Shown here in pieces: positions 33,761 to 43,362 of a stretch of DNA of 64,000 nucleotides; position 1 is the stretch's first letter, and every line of letters starts with the position of its first letter. The position numbers were made by a program, and so were the translations under genes. The stretch comes from Microcoleus vaginatus HSN003 (GTDB lineage: Bacteria; Cyanobacteriota; Cyanobacteriia; Cyanobacteriales; Microcoleaceae). The stretch is from positions 620,001-684,000 of the forward strand of contig NZ_CP031705.1 of assembly GCF_022701255.1 (NCBI RefSeq), read 5' to 3'. Below the pieces are notes generated by a model. The model worked only from the letters and a program-made list of their open reading frames with translations. It was not told the DNA's origin and made no database searches.

Positions 33761-36700
33761 CTAGAGTAGTGCAAAATCTGTGGCAGTAATCACGCTTGCA
33801 GGCACATTGTTGAGAGTTGCCAAAAGTTGCCCGGAACCAGTAACTCGGATGAGAGTTGAACTATTCTCGGCAACAATGCTCAGTTGGGAGAAATCTAGAC
33901 CACCCATTAAGCCGATCGAATCGATACCGTATTGAAAGTCTAAAAGAGTCTCGCTGCCGAGGTCAATACCCAACATAAATCGATCGTTTCCGGTGCCTCC
34001 AATCAGAGTATCATTCCCTTGATCTCCAAACAAGAAATCGTCCCCAGCACTGCCAAGCAAACTATCCTCATCCTTACCGCCGTAAAGAGTATCGTTCCCG
34101 ACCTCCCCATTGACAGTATCCTGACCTTCATTGCCAAACAGCAAATCGTTGCCCAAACCGCCGCATATTTGGTCTTGTCCGCCAGTAGAACCAATGGGAA
34201 GAGGGCTACCAATATCCCCGTAAACTGTATCTTCCCCCTCGCCACCGCAGATAGTATCACTTCCTTCATCGCCAAATAGCAGGTTGCTGCCCAATTCGCC
34301 GAAAACTAAGTCATCGCCCTTGCCGGCACGCACTGTATCATCACCGTCACCACCTGCGATCGTATCTTGATTTTTCTCCCCGCTGAGGAAGTCATCACCC
34401 GCCAAACCGAACACCAAATCGTTGCCAGTCAAATCCGGCTCCAAGGGGTTAATAGTTCCCCCGTAGATAATATCGTTACCCTGGTCGCCAATTAAAGTAT
34501 CGCTTTCTTGGTCGCCGAAAATAATGTCGTCATCTTTGCCGCCGTAAACCACATCGTCGTTCTTGCCCGCAAAGATTAAATCATCTCCAGCAACCCCATT
34601 GAGGTAATCATTATCCTCATTGCCAAACAGCAAGTCGCTGTCTATATCTGGGCCAACTGGGAAAGCACTGTTAAGTCCTCCGTAAATATTATCATTGCCT
34701 CGCAACCCTGCTAACAAATCATCGCCGTCAAAACCATTTATTTCGTCACCGTTATTAGTGCCAAGAATAGTGTCGTTGCCGTTAGTACCGTTGCGGCTAT
34801 TCGTGACGGAATTTGGGCCGCGAATACTGCTAATACTGGGTAAAACAATTTGTTCACAAATGCAGTCAGCATCTTGTCCTTCTTGCGGTGGTAGTGGTGT
34901 TGGTGTTGGTGGGGGTGTGGGTGTGGGTGTTGGTGTTGGTTGGACTTGAGCGAAGGAATTGCCAAAGTTAATATTGCTAACATTAGAGCCACTGACAGCA
35001 ATAATATCAGCAGAATTAGCAGTAGTTTGCGTCCAACCAGGTTGGTTAACTTCTCGAACCCGATAAGTTCCCGGTACTAAATTATCGAAACTGTAGCCAC
35101 CCAAACTATCAGTTGAAGTATTAACTTCTCCAGCATCTAAAGAGTCATTGCTGTTAGCGTCAAGGAAGATTTGCCAGTTCGGCAAGAGCGGTTCTTGAGC
35201 ATCCAAAGCCCCATTGTTATTGAGGTCATTAAACTTGCTGCCGGAGATGCTAATATTTTGAAAATTGCCAAAATTAACGTTCGATTGACTTTCGCCACTA
35301 CCCAGATTAACCGCCGCCGGATTAGCAGTAGTTTGCGTCCAACCAGTTTGCTGCACTTCCCGCACATTGTAGGTGCCGGGATTGAGGTTGTTGAAGCTGT
35401 AATTACCAGAATTGTCAGTGGTAACAGTAGTTTCGCCATCATCTAAAGAGTTGTTCCCGTTAGCATCGAGGAAAATTTGCCATCCCGAAAGACCAGTTTC
35501 CTCCGCATCCTGAGTACCGTTGCCGTTGCCGTCGTTGAATTTAAGACCGCTGATGCTGCTTTGTTGTACCGGAGTCGGAGGCTGAGGCGGAGTCGGAGTT
35601 GGAGTTGGAGGGGGAGGAAACGTCGATAGATTGCCAAAATTAACTGTAGCAGGAGTAGTTTGACCTGCTGCCAGAGTCACCGAAACCGGGTTTGGAGTAG
35701 TTAGCGCAATGTCGGCCGGTACAAGTTCCTGCACGCTGTAAGTACCTGCCGGCAAGTTGGGGAAAGTGAAACTGCCCTCAGCCCCGGTGTTAACGGAAGT
35801 TTCATCTGTATCTAGATTGTTGTTGTTATTGGTGTCAAGGAAAATCCTAAATCCGGAAACACCAAGTTCTCCGGCTGTTTGAGTGCCGTTGCCATCAATG
35901 TCGTTAAATGTAATCCCGGTGATGCTGCCTAGTACAGTGGGTATTGTTTGGTTGCCGAAATTAACCGTAGCAGGATTAGTTTGACCGGCTGTCAGTGTGA
36001 CGGCAACCGGGTTAGCCGTAGTTGTTTGGCTTCCAGCCGATACAACTTCCCGAACGTTGTAAGTGCCTGCAGGCAAGTTGGCGAAAGTGAAACTGCCTTC
36101 AGCCCCGGTAGTAACGGAAGTTTCTCCGGCATCGAGAATGCTGTCGTTGTTAGTGTCGAGGAAAACAGTGACTCCGGCAACACCAAGTTCTCCGGCAGCT
36201 TGAGTGCCGTTGCCGTCAATGTCGTTAAATTTTATACCAGTAATGCTGCCAAGTACAGCGGGTATTGTTTGGTTGCCGAAATTTACTGTAGCAGGAGTCG
36301 TTTCACCTGCTGCCAGCGTCACTGAAACCGGATTTTCAGTAGTCGTTTGAGTTCCTGCGGGTACAACTTCCCGGACGCTGTAAGTACCAGCAGGCAAGTT
36401 GGGGAAAGTGAAACTGCCGTCAGCCCCAGTAGTTGCTGAAGTTTCTGTGGCACCGAGAATGCCGTCGTTGTTAGTGTCGAGGAAAACAGTGACTCCGGGA
36501 ACGCCTAGCTCTCCGGCTACTTGAGTGCCGTTGCCGTCAATGTCGTTAAATTTTATACCAGTGATGCTGCCGAGTACAGCGGGTGTCGATCGATTGCCGA
36601 AATTCACCGTAGCAGGAGTAGTTTGGCCTACTGCCAGCGTCACTGCAACCGGATTGGGAGTAGTTGGCTGGCTGTTGGCGGGTACAACTTCCTGAACGTT

Positions 36701-39661
36701 GTAAGTGCCTGCGGGCAAGTTGGGGAAATTGAAGCCGCCGTTAGCATCGGTAGTTGCCGAAGTTTCGCCGGCACCGAGGATGCCGTCACCGTTGGTGTCG
36801 AGGAAAACTGTAACTCCGGGAACGCCAAGTTCTCCGGCAGCTTGAGTGCCGTTGCCGTCAATGTCGTTAAATTTGATGCCGGCGATGGTACTCAGCGGTA
36901 CTGGTATTGCTTGGTTGCCGAAATTAACTGTAGCAGGAGTAGTTTGACCTGCTGCCAGCGTCACTGGGGGCGGGTTTTGAGTAGTTTGTTGACTGCCAAC
37001 TGGTACAACTTCCCGAACGTTGTAAGTGCCTGCAGGCAAGTTGCCGAAAGTGAAAGTGCCGTCAGCCCCGGTAGTTGCGGAAGTTTCGCCGGCACTGAGG
37101 ATGCCGTCACTGTTGGTGTCGAGGAAAACTGTAACTCCGGGAACGCCAAGTTCTCCGGCAGCTTGAGTGCCGTTGCCGTCAATGTCGTTAAATTTGATGC
37201 CAGTGATGGTACTCAGCGGTACGACAACGGGAACAGGCTGTGCCGAAAATTCCGAAGTATTGCCGGCGGCGTCGGTTGCTGTGGCGGTGATTAATTGGCC
37301 TGCGGTGACTGCTGCTGGGAAAGTTTGATTGAAAGCAGCGTTGCCGGCGGCGTCAGTAGTTACCGGGATAGAAGCGATGAAGGTTTGGCCTTGGGTGCCG
37401 GGGGGAGTGTTGGCGAAAAATTGGAGGGTGAACGAGGTACTGGGAGTGCTGTTGTAAGTACCCGCGACGGTGACGCTGCCAGCGCTGGCGGTAGCGGTGG
37501 TGAGTACGGGGGTGTTTTGAAGGTTGTTGGCTCCTGTGTCGGCGTCCCCCGCATCGTTGGCGGTGATGCCGTCGTTGCCGAGGTCGATGCCTAAGCCAAG
37601 GTTGGCGAAGATGGAGTTGTTTTGGATGCTGTTGCCGGTACCAGATGCAACAGCTACGCCGATATTGCCGTTGTTGGCGATGATATTTCCTTCACCTGCT
37701 GCTGTGCCGCCGATCGCATTATTAGTTGCTGCGGCGGTAATCTGTACTCCGATTGAGCTATTGCCTAAGGGGCTAGTACCGTTGGCTGCAACGCCGATGA
37801 AATTGCCGCGCAAAGTGTTGCCTGTTGCAGAGGCGCCTGTAATCTGCACGCCTAAACCTGCGTTGGGACTGCTGTTGCCGGAAATGATATTGCCAGCGCC
37901 TGCGACACTACCGCCGATCGTATTGCTGGGTGCATTGTCTACAACTACACCAATAGTGTTTGGCAAGGCAGCAGTGCCGACGGCGTTGGTGCCGATATAG
38001 TTGCCGAGTACAGAGTTGAGAGTGGCATTGGCGTTGAGAATTTGGACGCCGAAGCCGTCATTGCCGGAAATGATGTTGCGATCGCCCGCTGCAGTGCCGC
38101 CGATCGTGTTGCTGGCAGCATCCTGTATGAGTACGCCAGTCAAGGTGTTGCCCAAGTCTGCGGTGCCGTTGACATCGGTGCCGATGAAGTTGCCCACGAC
38201 TCTGTTGCCTGTGGCAGCGTTGCTGGTAGCAGGGGTGTTTTGAATGAGTACACCGAAAGCATTATTGCCCGAAATGATGTTGCGCGCACCTGCGGTATTT
38301 CCGCCGATCGTATTGTTGGGCGCATTCTGAACAGCCACGCCAAAACCGACGTTGCCTAAGTCTGCAGTACCGTTGATGTCGGTGCCGATGAAGTTGCCCA
38401 GCACAGTGTTGCCTGTGGCTGTGGCACCATCGATAAACACGCCAGCGCTGCCATTGCCAGAAATTAAGTTGCGATCGCCGGCGTTAGTTCCGCCAACGAT
38501 ATTGTTAGAACCACCCGATATTTGCACGCCTGTCAAGGTATTGGGCAACGCAGCAGTACCAGCAGCGTTGGTGCCGATGATGTTGCCTACCACTCGGTTG
38601 CCTGTGGCACCTGCGGCATTGATTAACACGCCGAAAGCATTGTTGCCAGAAATGATATTTCGATCGCCCGCAGCAGTCCCGCCGATCGTGTTACCCGCTG
38701 CATTGTCAACTACTACGCCACTACCACCGTTGCCCAAGTCGGCGGTACCGTTGGGATCGGTGCCAATGTAGTTGCCGAGTACAGAGTTCCCTGTGGCGGT
38801 ATTACCTAAAATGAAGATTCCAGAACCCTGAAAGCGATTGATTGCCAGTCCCCGAATGGTGCTGCCACTGCCGGTGATGAGTATGCCGTTAGTTGTAGCC
38901 CCGGCATTGGTTCCATCGAGTTGGATCAGCGGGGCGCCGGCGAATCCTGGCTGAGAGCTGCCATCGATCGTTACGGCCTCGGTAATTATTGGCAAAGAAG
39001 TCAGGGGCGCGATCGTCTGAACGCCTGCGGCGGGAATATTGAAATTAATAATATCCGCCCCAGCAAGGGCATTGGCTTGAGTAATTGCATCTCGCAGCGA
39101 ACCAGGCCCAGAGTCAGCGGTATTAGTAACAGTAAAAGTAGCCAAGGTATGCCCGTAACTTGCCATTACCTCCGGCTCGATCGCCAATCCTGTTTTAATC
39201 GCTCCAGTAGCGTATTCAAGTACCCAGTTTCCGCCTTTTTGGGCACTGCCCGTAATATCTGAAGAAGCGGCAATATTAGCTTTTGTTAATTTGCTCAGCT
39301 TTTGTACAAAAGCCTCTCCTTTTTCACCTGCTGCTACGTTGCAACCGTAAAGCAGAATTTCAAATCGATTTTTAATTGAGTTGACAGATGACGAAAACCA
39401 CCGTTTTAAGCAGTCACGATATGTTTCTAAATTGTCGGAATTCAGGCTAGTTTGCCCTAGCTGCAAACTTCCCGATTCCCCGTGAGAAATAATGTGAACG
39501 CTTTCTATACCTTTGCGGCTCTGCAATGCTTCGGCAATTTGTTCGATGCCGTCCCGCGTGCGATCAACTAAAAATACCTCTGTACCCGCTTTAACACCGA
39601 CCGCCAGACTCTGCCAATCTTCAACTGCTGAATCTACGAATACTATTTGTTGGTTTTTCAT
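33761..39661 (-). CDS. Giant DUF4347/beta-helix/SdrD-like/RTX surface protein
   Basis: About 1966 residues from the ATG at 39661 (MKNQQIVFVDSAVEDWQSLA). Order: DUF4347 (about 1-165; SVHIISHGESGSLQLG type core), right-handed beta-helix repeats (about 190-690; many NTIGGTAAGDRNIISGN units), an Ig-like block, seven SdrD B-like/Cna-B repeats of about 107 residues (GIKFNDIDGNGTQ..GE.GV.GVTVFLDTN), a Pro/Thr linker, then RTX GGxGxDxL repeats and a C-terminal tail used by type I-secreted proteins. It should be secreted and Ca-binding, likely an adhesin. No signal peptide is present, in line with type I export. The repeat region is near-identical at DNA level with a period of about 321 bp. Confidence 0.88.
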   Translation of the reverse strand: MKNQQIVFVDSAVEDWQSLAVGVKAGTEVFLVDRTRDGIEQIAEALQSRKGIESVHIISHGESGSLQLGQTSLNSDNLETYRDCLKRWFSSSVNSIKNRFEILLYGCNVAAGEKGEAFVQKLSKLTKANIAASSDITGSAQKGGNWVLEYATGAIKTGLAIEPEVMASYGHTLATFTVTNTADSGPGSLRDAITQANALAGADIINFNIPAAGVQTIAPLTSLPIITEAVTIDGSSQPGFAGAPLIQLDGTNAGATTNGILITGSGSTIRGLAINRFQGSGIFILGNTATGNSVLGNYIGTDPNGTADLGNGGSGVVVDNAAGNTIGGTAAGDRNIISGNNAFGVLINAAGATGNRVVGNIIGTNAAGTAALPNTLTGVQISGGSNNIVGGTNAGDRNLISGNGSAGVFIDGATATGNTVLGNFIGTDINGTADLGNVGFGVAVQNAPNNTIGGNTAGARNIISGNNAFGVLIQNTPATSNAATGNRVVGNFIGTDVNGTADLGNTLTGVLIQDAASNTIGGTAAGDRNIISGNDGFGVQILNANATLNSVLGNYIGTNAVGTAALPNTIGVVVDNAPSNTIGGSVAGAGNIISGNSSPNAGLGVQITGASATGNTLRGNFIGVAANGTSPLGNSSIGVQITAAATNNAIGGTAAGEGNIIANNGNIGVAVASGTGNSIQNNSIFANLGLGIDLGNDGITANDAGDADTGANNLQNTPVLTTATASAGSVTVAGTYNSTPSTSFTLQFFANTPPGTQGQTFIASIPVTTDAAGNAAFNQTFPAAVTAGQLITATATDAAGNTSEFSAQPVPVVVPLSTITGIKFNDIDGNGTQAAGELGVPGVTVFLDTNSDGILSAGETSATTGADGTFTFGNLPAGTYNVREVVPVGSQQTTQNPPPVTLAAGQTTPATVNFGNQAIPVPLSTIAGIKFNDIDGNGTQAAGELGVPGVTVFLDTNGDGILGAGETSATTDANGGFNFPNLPAGTYNVQEVVPANSQPTTPNPVAVTLAVGQTTPATVNFGNRSTPAVLGSITGIKFNDIDGNGTQVAGELGVPGVTVFLDTNNDGILGATETSATTGADGSFTFPNLPAGTYSVREVVPAGTQTTTENPVSVTLAAGETTPATVNFGNQTIPAVLGSITGIKFNDIDGNGTQAAGELGVAGVTVFLDTNNDSILDAGETSVTTGAEGSFTFANLPAGTYNVREVVSAGSQTTTANPVAVTLTAGQTNPATVNFGNQTIPTVLGSITGITFNDIDGNGTQTAGELGVSGFRIFLDTNNNNNLDTDETSVNTGAEGSFTFPNLPAGTYSVQELVPADIALTTPNPVSVTLAAGQTTPATVNFGNLSTFPPPPTPTPTPPQPPTPVQQSSISGLKFNDGNGNGTQDAEETGLSGWQIFLDANGNNSLDDGETTVTTDNSGNYSFNNLNPGTYNVREVQQTGWTQTTANPAAVNLGSGESQSNVNFGNFQNISISGSKFNDLNNNGALDAQEPLLPNWQIFLDANSNDSLDAGEVNTSTDSLGGYSFDNLVPGTYRVREVNQPGWTQTTANSADIIAVSGSNVSNINFGNSFAQVQPTPTPTPTPPPTPTPLPPQEGQDADCICEQIVLPSISSIRGPNSVTNSRNGTNGNDTILGTNNGDEINGFDGDDLLAGLRGNDNIYGGLNSAFPVGPDIDSDLLFGNEDNDYLNGVAGDDLIFAGKNDDVVYGGKDDDIIFGDQESDTLIGDQGNDIIYGGTINPLEPDLTGNDLVFGLAGDDFLSGEKNQDTIAGGDGDDTVRAGKGDDLVFGELGSNLLFGDEGSDTICGGEGEDTVYGDIGSPLPIGSTGGQDQICGGLGNDLLFGNEGQDTVNGEVGNDTLYGGKDEDSLLGSAGDDFLFGDQGNDTLIGGTGNDRFMLGIDLGSETLLDFQYGIDSIGLMGGLDFSQLSIVAENSSTLIRVTGSGQLLATLNNVPASVITATDFALL
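35560..37230. repeat. Tandem ~321-bp DNA repeats in the surface-protein gene
   Basis: The string TGCCGTTGCCGTCAATGTCG and its surroundings recur at about 35880, 36205, 36525, 36850 and 37170, a period near 321 bp equal to one SdrD-like repeat (107 codons). High identity between units means the copy number may vary by slippage or recombination. Confidence 0.8.
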
Positions 39662-40195
39662 AATTACTGTTCCCCCATGCACCTAGTTAGGTTTTCAAAA
39701 TGTTGTGTCCGTGCGATGATAGTCGCTACTTCAATCCACCACAAATACGGCTAGCACAAACCCCGCCTTCAACTTAGTAAAAAAGTTGTACAAACAAAGC
39801 TTTACAATTATCTATTTTTGTGATTATTGTAAATCTGTTGGAGCGGGAAAGTTGCTCGATCGCACTTTTTCATTCTCAACTTAAAAAAAACAGACCCCAG
39901 GTACAGCTAGCTTGTTCCCGATTACGGAAATTTTTCAAAAAACGTAAGTATAATTTACACAACTTAATGTTCGGTTTTTTACTAAGTACACTTTTGTGAA
40001 AAAGAATCCAACTCTGTATAAGTTCCAAACCCAGAGAGTGGTAGGTATCCAGCAATTCTTCAATCTCAAATCTCCAGTCTCGAATCTCAAACCGCAGGGC
40101 TGGGATTTTGGCAAATTCAGCGTGTCCCTCATAACATAGAGGAATAGTCGCCTTCATGGCATCATAGAAACTTGTCCCTCACATCATTGAAATCG
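39662..40195. other. Intergenic region before mtnA
   Basis: 534 bp between divergent genes. It contains a run of GATTTGAGATT-type heptamers (about 40060-40095). A minus-strand open frame of 93 codons (39876-40157) crosses that repeat (RFEIRDWRFEIEE) and is judged an artefact. No gene was seen. Confidence 0.55.
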
Positions 40196-41257
40196 ATGAC
40201 CCCTCAAAACTCCCCTGTTTCCCCCGTCACTTGGAAAGAAGACAGAGTTCTGCTAATTGACCAAAACCGACTCCCGAAAGAATACGGTGTAGTCGAAATT
40301 AGCCGCTGCGAAGATATGGCTGAGGCGATTAAAACTATGATCGTCCGAGGTGCTCCGGCGATCGGGGTAGCAGCAGCTTACGGGATGTATTTGGGGGCGC
40401 GAGAAATCGAAACGGGCGATCGCACCGAATTTCTCGCTAAATTAGAACAAGTTGGCGAGTTATTGCGTTCCACTCGTCCCACTGCGGTTAATTTGTTTTG
40501 GGCAATATCGCGAATGCTCAAAACTGCCGAGAGAACTAGCGGTTCTGTCGAACAAGTGCAAAAAACTTTGTTAGAAATGGCCAAAACCATTCAAGCAGAA
40601 GACTTGCAAACTTGTAAAGATATCGGCGACAAAGGTTTAGAAGTTCTGCCCGCTACACCCGAAAAATTGAACTTACTAACTCACTGCAATGCAGGTGCAT
40701 TAGCAACAGCCGGCTACGGAACTGCTTTAGGTGTATTTCGTTCTGCTTGGCGAGAAGGAAGACTCGGAAGAGTTTTTGCAGACGAAACTCGGCCCCGTCT
40801 CCAAGGTGCAAAACTCACCACTTGGGAATGTGTGCAAGAAGGAATTCCTGTCACATTAATAGCCGACAATATGGCTGCTCACTGCATGAAACTTGGCATG
40901 ATTCACGCAGTAGTTGTCGGTGCAGACAGAATCGCTGCTAACGGCGACGCTGCCAATAAAATTGGCACTTACAGTTTAGCAATTGTTGCCAAAGCTCACA
41001 ATGTCCCCTTCTTTGTCGCCGCCCCTCTGTCAACAATTGATTTTGAACTTCCCGACGGCAGCAAAATCCCCATTGAAGAACGCGATCCAGTTGAAATGTA
41101 TCAAGTTGGAACTACGCGAATTTGTCCTGTGGGAGTCGAATTTTACAATCCCGCTTTTGACGTAACCCCGGCGGAATTAATCTCAGGAATTATTACAGAA
41201 CACGGCACGGTTGCTCCTTGGGCGTTGAAACAGTTTCAAGCAAAACAATTAGTTTAA
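40196..41257 (+). CDS. mtnA: Methylthioribose-1-phosphate isomerase
   Basis: 353 residues from the ATG at 40196 (an in-frame TTG at 40172 is possible). Family motifs: [33 protein letters not shown] with the catalytic Cys, DNMAAHCM and [21 protein letters not shown] with the catalytic Asp. The enzyme converts S-methyl-5-thioribose-1-phosphate to the ribulose form in the methionine salvage pathway, in the cytoplasm. The next two genes follow after 4 and 3 bp, suggesting co-transcription, though they are not salvage enzymes. Confidence 0.95.
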   Translation: MTPQNSPVSPVTWKEDRVLLIDQNRLPKEYGVVEISRCEDMAEAIKTMIVRGAPAIGVAAAYGMYLGAREIETGDRTEFLAKLEQVGELLRSTRPTAVNLFWAISRMLKTAERTSGSVEQVQKTLLEMAKTIQAEDLQTCKDIGDKGLEVLPATPEKLNLLTHCNAGALATAGYGTALGVFRSAWREGRLGRVFADETRPRLQGAKLTTWECVQEGIPVTLIADNMAAHCMKLGMIHAVVVGADRIAANGDAANKIGTYSLAIVAKAHNVPFFVAAPLSTIDFELPDGSKIPIEERDPVEMYQVGTTRICPVGVEFYNPAFDVTPAELISGIITEHGTVAPWALKQFQAKQLV

Positions 41258-41261
41258 TTAT

Positions 41262-41783
41262 ATGTTTCTCAACTGCTCATTCCACCTGGTTTCTGTGAAA
41301 TTAAGCAGGATTTATAGCAGCAGCAACTGGCAGATCAAAGTTGCGATTGCAGCTCTAACTCTGCCAGTTTTTTTCAGTCCTGTCTCGGAAGCTCAAGTCT
41401 CACCAACGCTTAAAGCTAAGGAATCACAAGCCAAAAAATTTGTGGGTTCGATGAATAAAGCTCAGCAAGTTTACTATGCTGAAAAAGCAGGTTTTACAAG
41501 TTCTGTTTCCAATCTATTGGTTTATATGGGTCTCCAAATTAAACCAGATGCACCAAATTATAGCTACTCGATCGGCATGGTGAAAAAAGGTGCTGTATTT
41601 AACTACGGAGTATCGAAGCAAGCTAATCTCAAAAGTTTTGTGGGGGGAGTCTTTTTGGTGGGAAATAAGACACAAACAATCTTGTGTCTAAATGCTGCTC
41701 CTGGCCAGACTAAACCAGCTAATCCAATGTATGACGGTCGGGATTTATACTGCGCTGCGGGCACAGGCAAAATTGCTCAATAA
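41262..41783 (+). CDS. Type IV pilin-like G/H family protein
   Basis: 173 residues. The N-terminus has a long basic stretch then a hydrophobic segment (about 27-42) and a likely signal cleavage near VSEAQV, with no prepilin-type G/F-T-L-E site. The mature part has the block KAKESQAKKFVGSMNKAQQV seen in cyanobacterial pilin-like G/H (GspH-like) proteins, followed by a globular domain with two Cys residues (ILCLNA, DLYCAAG) that may form a disulfide. It is probably periplasmic. It starts 4 bp after mtnA. Confidence 0.7.
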   Translation: MFLNCSFHLVSVKLSRIYSSSNWQIKVAIAALTLPVFFSPVSEAQVSPTLKAKESQAKKFVGSMNKAQQVYYAEKAGFTSSVSNLLVYMGLQIKPDAPNYSYSIGMVKKGAVFNYGVSKQANLKSFVGGVFLVGNKTQTILCLNAAPGQTKPANPMYDGRDLYCAAGTGKIAQ

Positions 41784-41786
41784 ATT

Positions 41787-42656
41787 ATGTCGAATTTACT
41801 ATGTAATTTAGTGTATAATTTGGCAAATAACTGGATAATAAATGCAGATGTAGCTAAGCAAGTGCTGCAACAAGAAGCTACTTTACTAGATGCTCGCGCA
41901 CCTATTTTAAAGTGCTTTGGCCGCCTCCCCAACGCTATTCCCGTAACTTGGCAGGAATTTTCTCAATCGCACTTTCCCCACAAGGGAAAAATTATCGAAA
42001 ATAACACAGTTTTAACTCAAAAACTGCAAGCAATTGGTATTTGTCAAGACAAACCTGTGATAGTCGTTGCCGATCCGGTTAAAGGGTGGGGCGAAGAGGG
42101 GCGGATTGTTTGGATGTTGCGGACTTTGGGGCATGAAAAAGCCGTTTTTGTCGATGGAGGATATCGAGCTTTCATCAAAGCTGGAATTTCTCAAGTAAAA
42201 GCTGCAAACAATCCACCCAAAACAGGAGATTTTGTCCTATCTCGCCCCTCGAAGTGGGAAATTCAGCGGGATGAATTGAAAGCTATTTTAGGCAATGATA
42301 ATTTAGTAGTTATCGACGCCAGAGAACCGCGAGAATATGCAGGTAAAACACCTTACGGAGAAAAGCGGGGCGGCCACATTCCCGGTGCGGTTCACCTTTA
42401 CTACAAACAGTTGATGGACAAACAAGGACAACTGCTGAGTCGTGGCGAAATTGTCGCTATTTTGCTGCAAAAAGGAGTTTCGCAGTCAACTCAAATTGTG
42501 AGTTATTGCTCCGGGGGAATTCGCTCTGCATGGTTGACTTCTGTCTTGACAAATGTGGGGTTTAATGCTAAGAATTATGCAGGATCAATGTGGGAATGGT
42601 CGGCTTCGCCAGCAGATAGCTATCCTTTGTCAGTAATCCTTTCACGGGCGGGCTAG
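41787..42656 (+). CDS. Thiosulfate/3-mercaptopyruvate sulfurtransferase (tandem rhodanese)
   Basis: 289 residues. Two rhodanese domains: an inactive N-terminal one (about 20-135; LLDARAPILKCFGRLPNAIP) and a C-terminal one (about 155-285; VVIDAREPREYAG, HIPGAVHLYY) with the active-site Cys in YCSGGIRSA. Members move a sulfane sulfur from thiosulfate or mercaptopyruvate to acceptors such as cyanide. The loop CSGGIR is six residues long, usual for rhodaneses. It starts 3 bp after the pilin-like gene. Thiosulfate versus mercaptopyruvate use cannot be told from this. Confidence 0.88.
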   Translation: MSNLLCNLVYNLANNWIINADVAKQVLQQEATLLDARAPILKCFGRLPNAIPVTWQEFSQSHFPHKGKIIENNTVLTQKLQAIGICQDKPVIVVADPVKGWGEEGRIVWMLRTLGHEKAVFVDGGYRAFIKAGISQVKAANNPPKTGDFVLSRPSKWEIQRDELKAILGNDNLVVIDAREPREYAGKTPYGEKRGGHIPGAVHLYYKQLMDKQGQLLSRGEIVAILLQKGVSQSTQIVSYCSGGIRSAWLTSVLTNVGFNAKNYAGSMWEWSASPADSYPLSVILSRAG

Positions 42657-42738
42657 AAGCCCACCCCACAAGAAAATTTAATGTTTGTGGAACAGGCCGG
42701 AAAGCCTGTTCTTGAGAATTGTATCTGAACTCAGATTC
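42646..42738. repeat. Family B repeat, partial copy
   Basis: GGGCGGGCTAGAAGCCCACC, then GTGGAACAGGCCGGAAAGCC and TGTTCTTGAGAATTGTATCTGAAC. It has the inner palindromes and one end of family B. It overlaps the last codons of the sulfurtransferase gene, so the repeat may have replaced its original 3' end. Confidence 0.6.
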
Positions 42739-42773
42739 AACCTATTAACTACAAACGATCGAGGTTGAGATTC

Positions 42774-43121
42774 TCAACCGACTTGTTCGATATACTGAGC
42801 GAGATCGTCACGCAGGCGGCTGAGTTCGGCTTCGGTGGTCACGCGCACGCGATCGTCCCTAACCGTAATCAGCACTTTGGCAGCAAAAGGAGTTGGCCAG
42901 ATATTCGGGTTGCAGAAAACTTCCAAAAATACATCTCCTGCATATCGATATTCCATCGGTTTTTGGGGAGAAGCTTTAGCGCCAGCGGTTTTGGCTGCTA
43001 CAGCTTTCAAGCTTTCCATCAAAGCGGCAATTTCGCTTTGCAAATCCCGCGCGGCTTGCGGGGAAAAGCTAAACGAGACAGAACCTTCGACTAAATTCAG
43101 TGTCAGCGGAGAAAGAGACAT
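42774..43121 (-). CDS. Small conserved cyanobacterial protein
   Basis: 115 residues from the ATG at 43121. Short N-terminal beta-strands (LSPLTLNLVEGSVSFSF), a helix (QAARDLQSEIAALMESLKAV), an Ala/Lys-rich linker and a C-terminal alpha/beta stretch (YRYAGDVFLEVFCNP, VLITVRDDRVRVTTEAELSRLRDDLAQYIEQV). No known motif, signal or membrane segment. I believe it is conserved in cyanobacteria but cannot give it a function. Confidence 0.65.
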   Translation of the reverse strand: MSLSPLTLNLVEGSVSFSFSPQAARDLQSEIAALMESLKAVAAKTAGAKASPQKPMEYRYAGDVFLEVFCNPNIWPTPFAAKVLITVRDDRVRVTTEAELSRLRDDLAQYIEQVG

Positions 43122-43362
43122 GGGCAATGAAATTTAACATACTATTGTTAATGATAAAAAATATAGTAACCCAAAAGAAGTACATTCCAGCTCTATTGGA
43201 CTGCGAAACTGCTATTAATTAAAATTTGTCTCAAGAAGCTCGGCTAAATTAATGAATATAAATCTAGTCGCAAGCTAGATTCAGCAATACTTTTAACCTG
43301 TTATGACTTGATAAGCTTTAAACTAGAAGCCAGAAAACTTGACGGCTGATCGAGGAGATTTT

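Noticed and set aside
35948..38771. Several plus-strand frames opposite the giant surface-protein gene
   Set aside because: They are antisense shadows of a repetitive GC-rich gene and have repeated peptides with the same 321-bp period.
39876..40157. Minus-strand open frame of 93 codons
   Set aside because: It reads through a GATTTGAGATT repeat (RFEIRDWRFEIEE), has no family resemblance and lies in the divergent promoter region.
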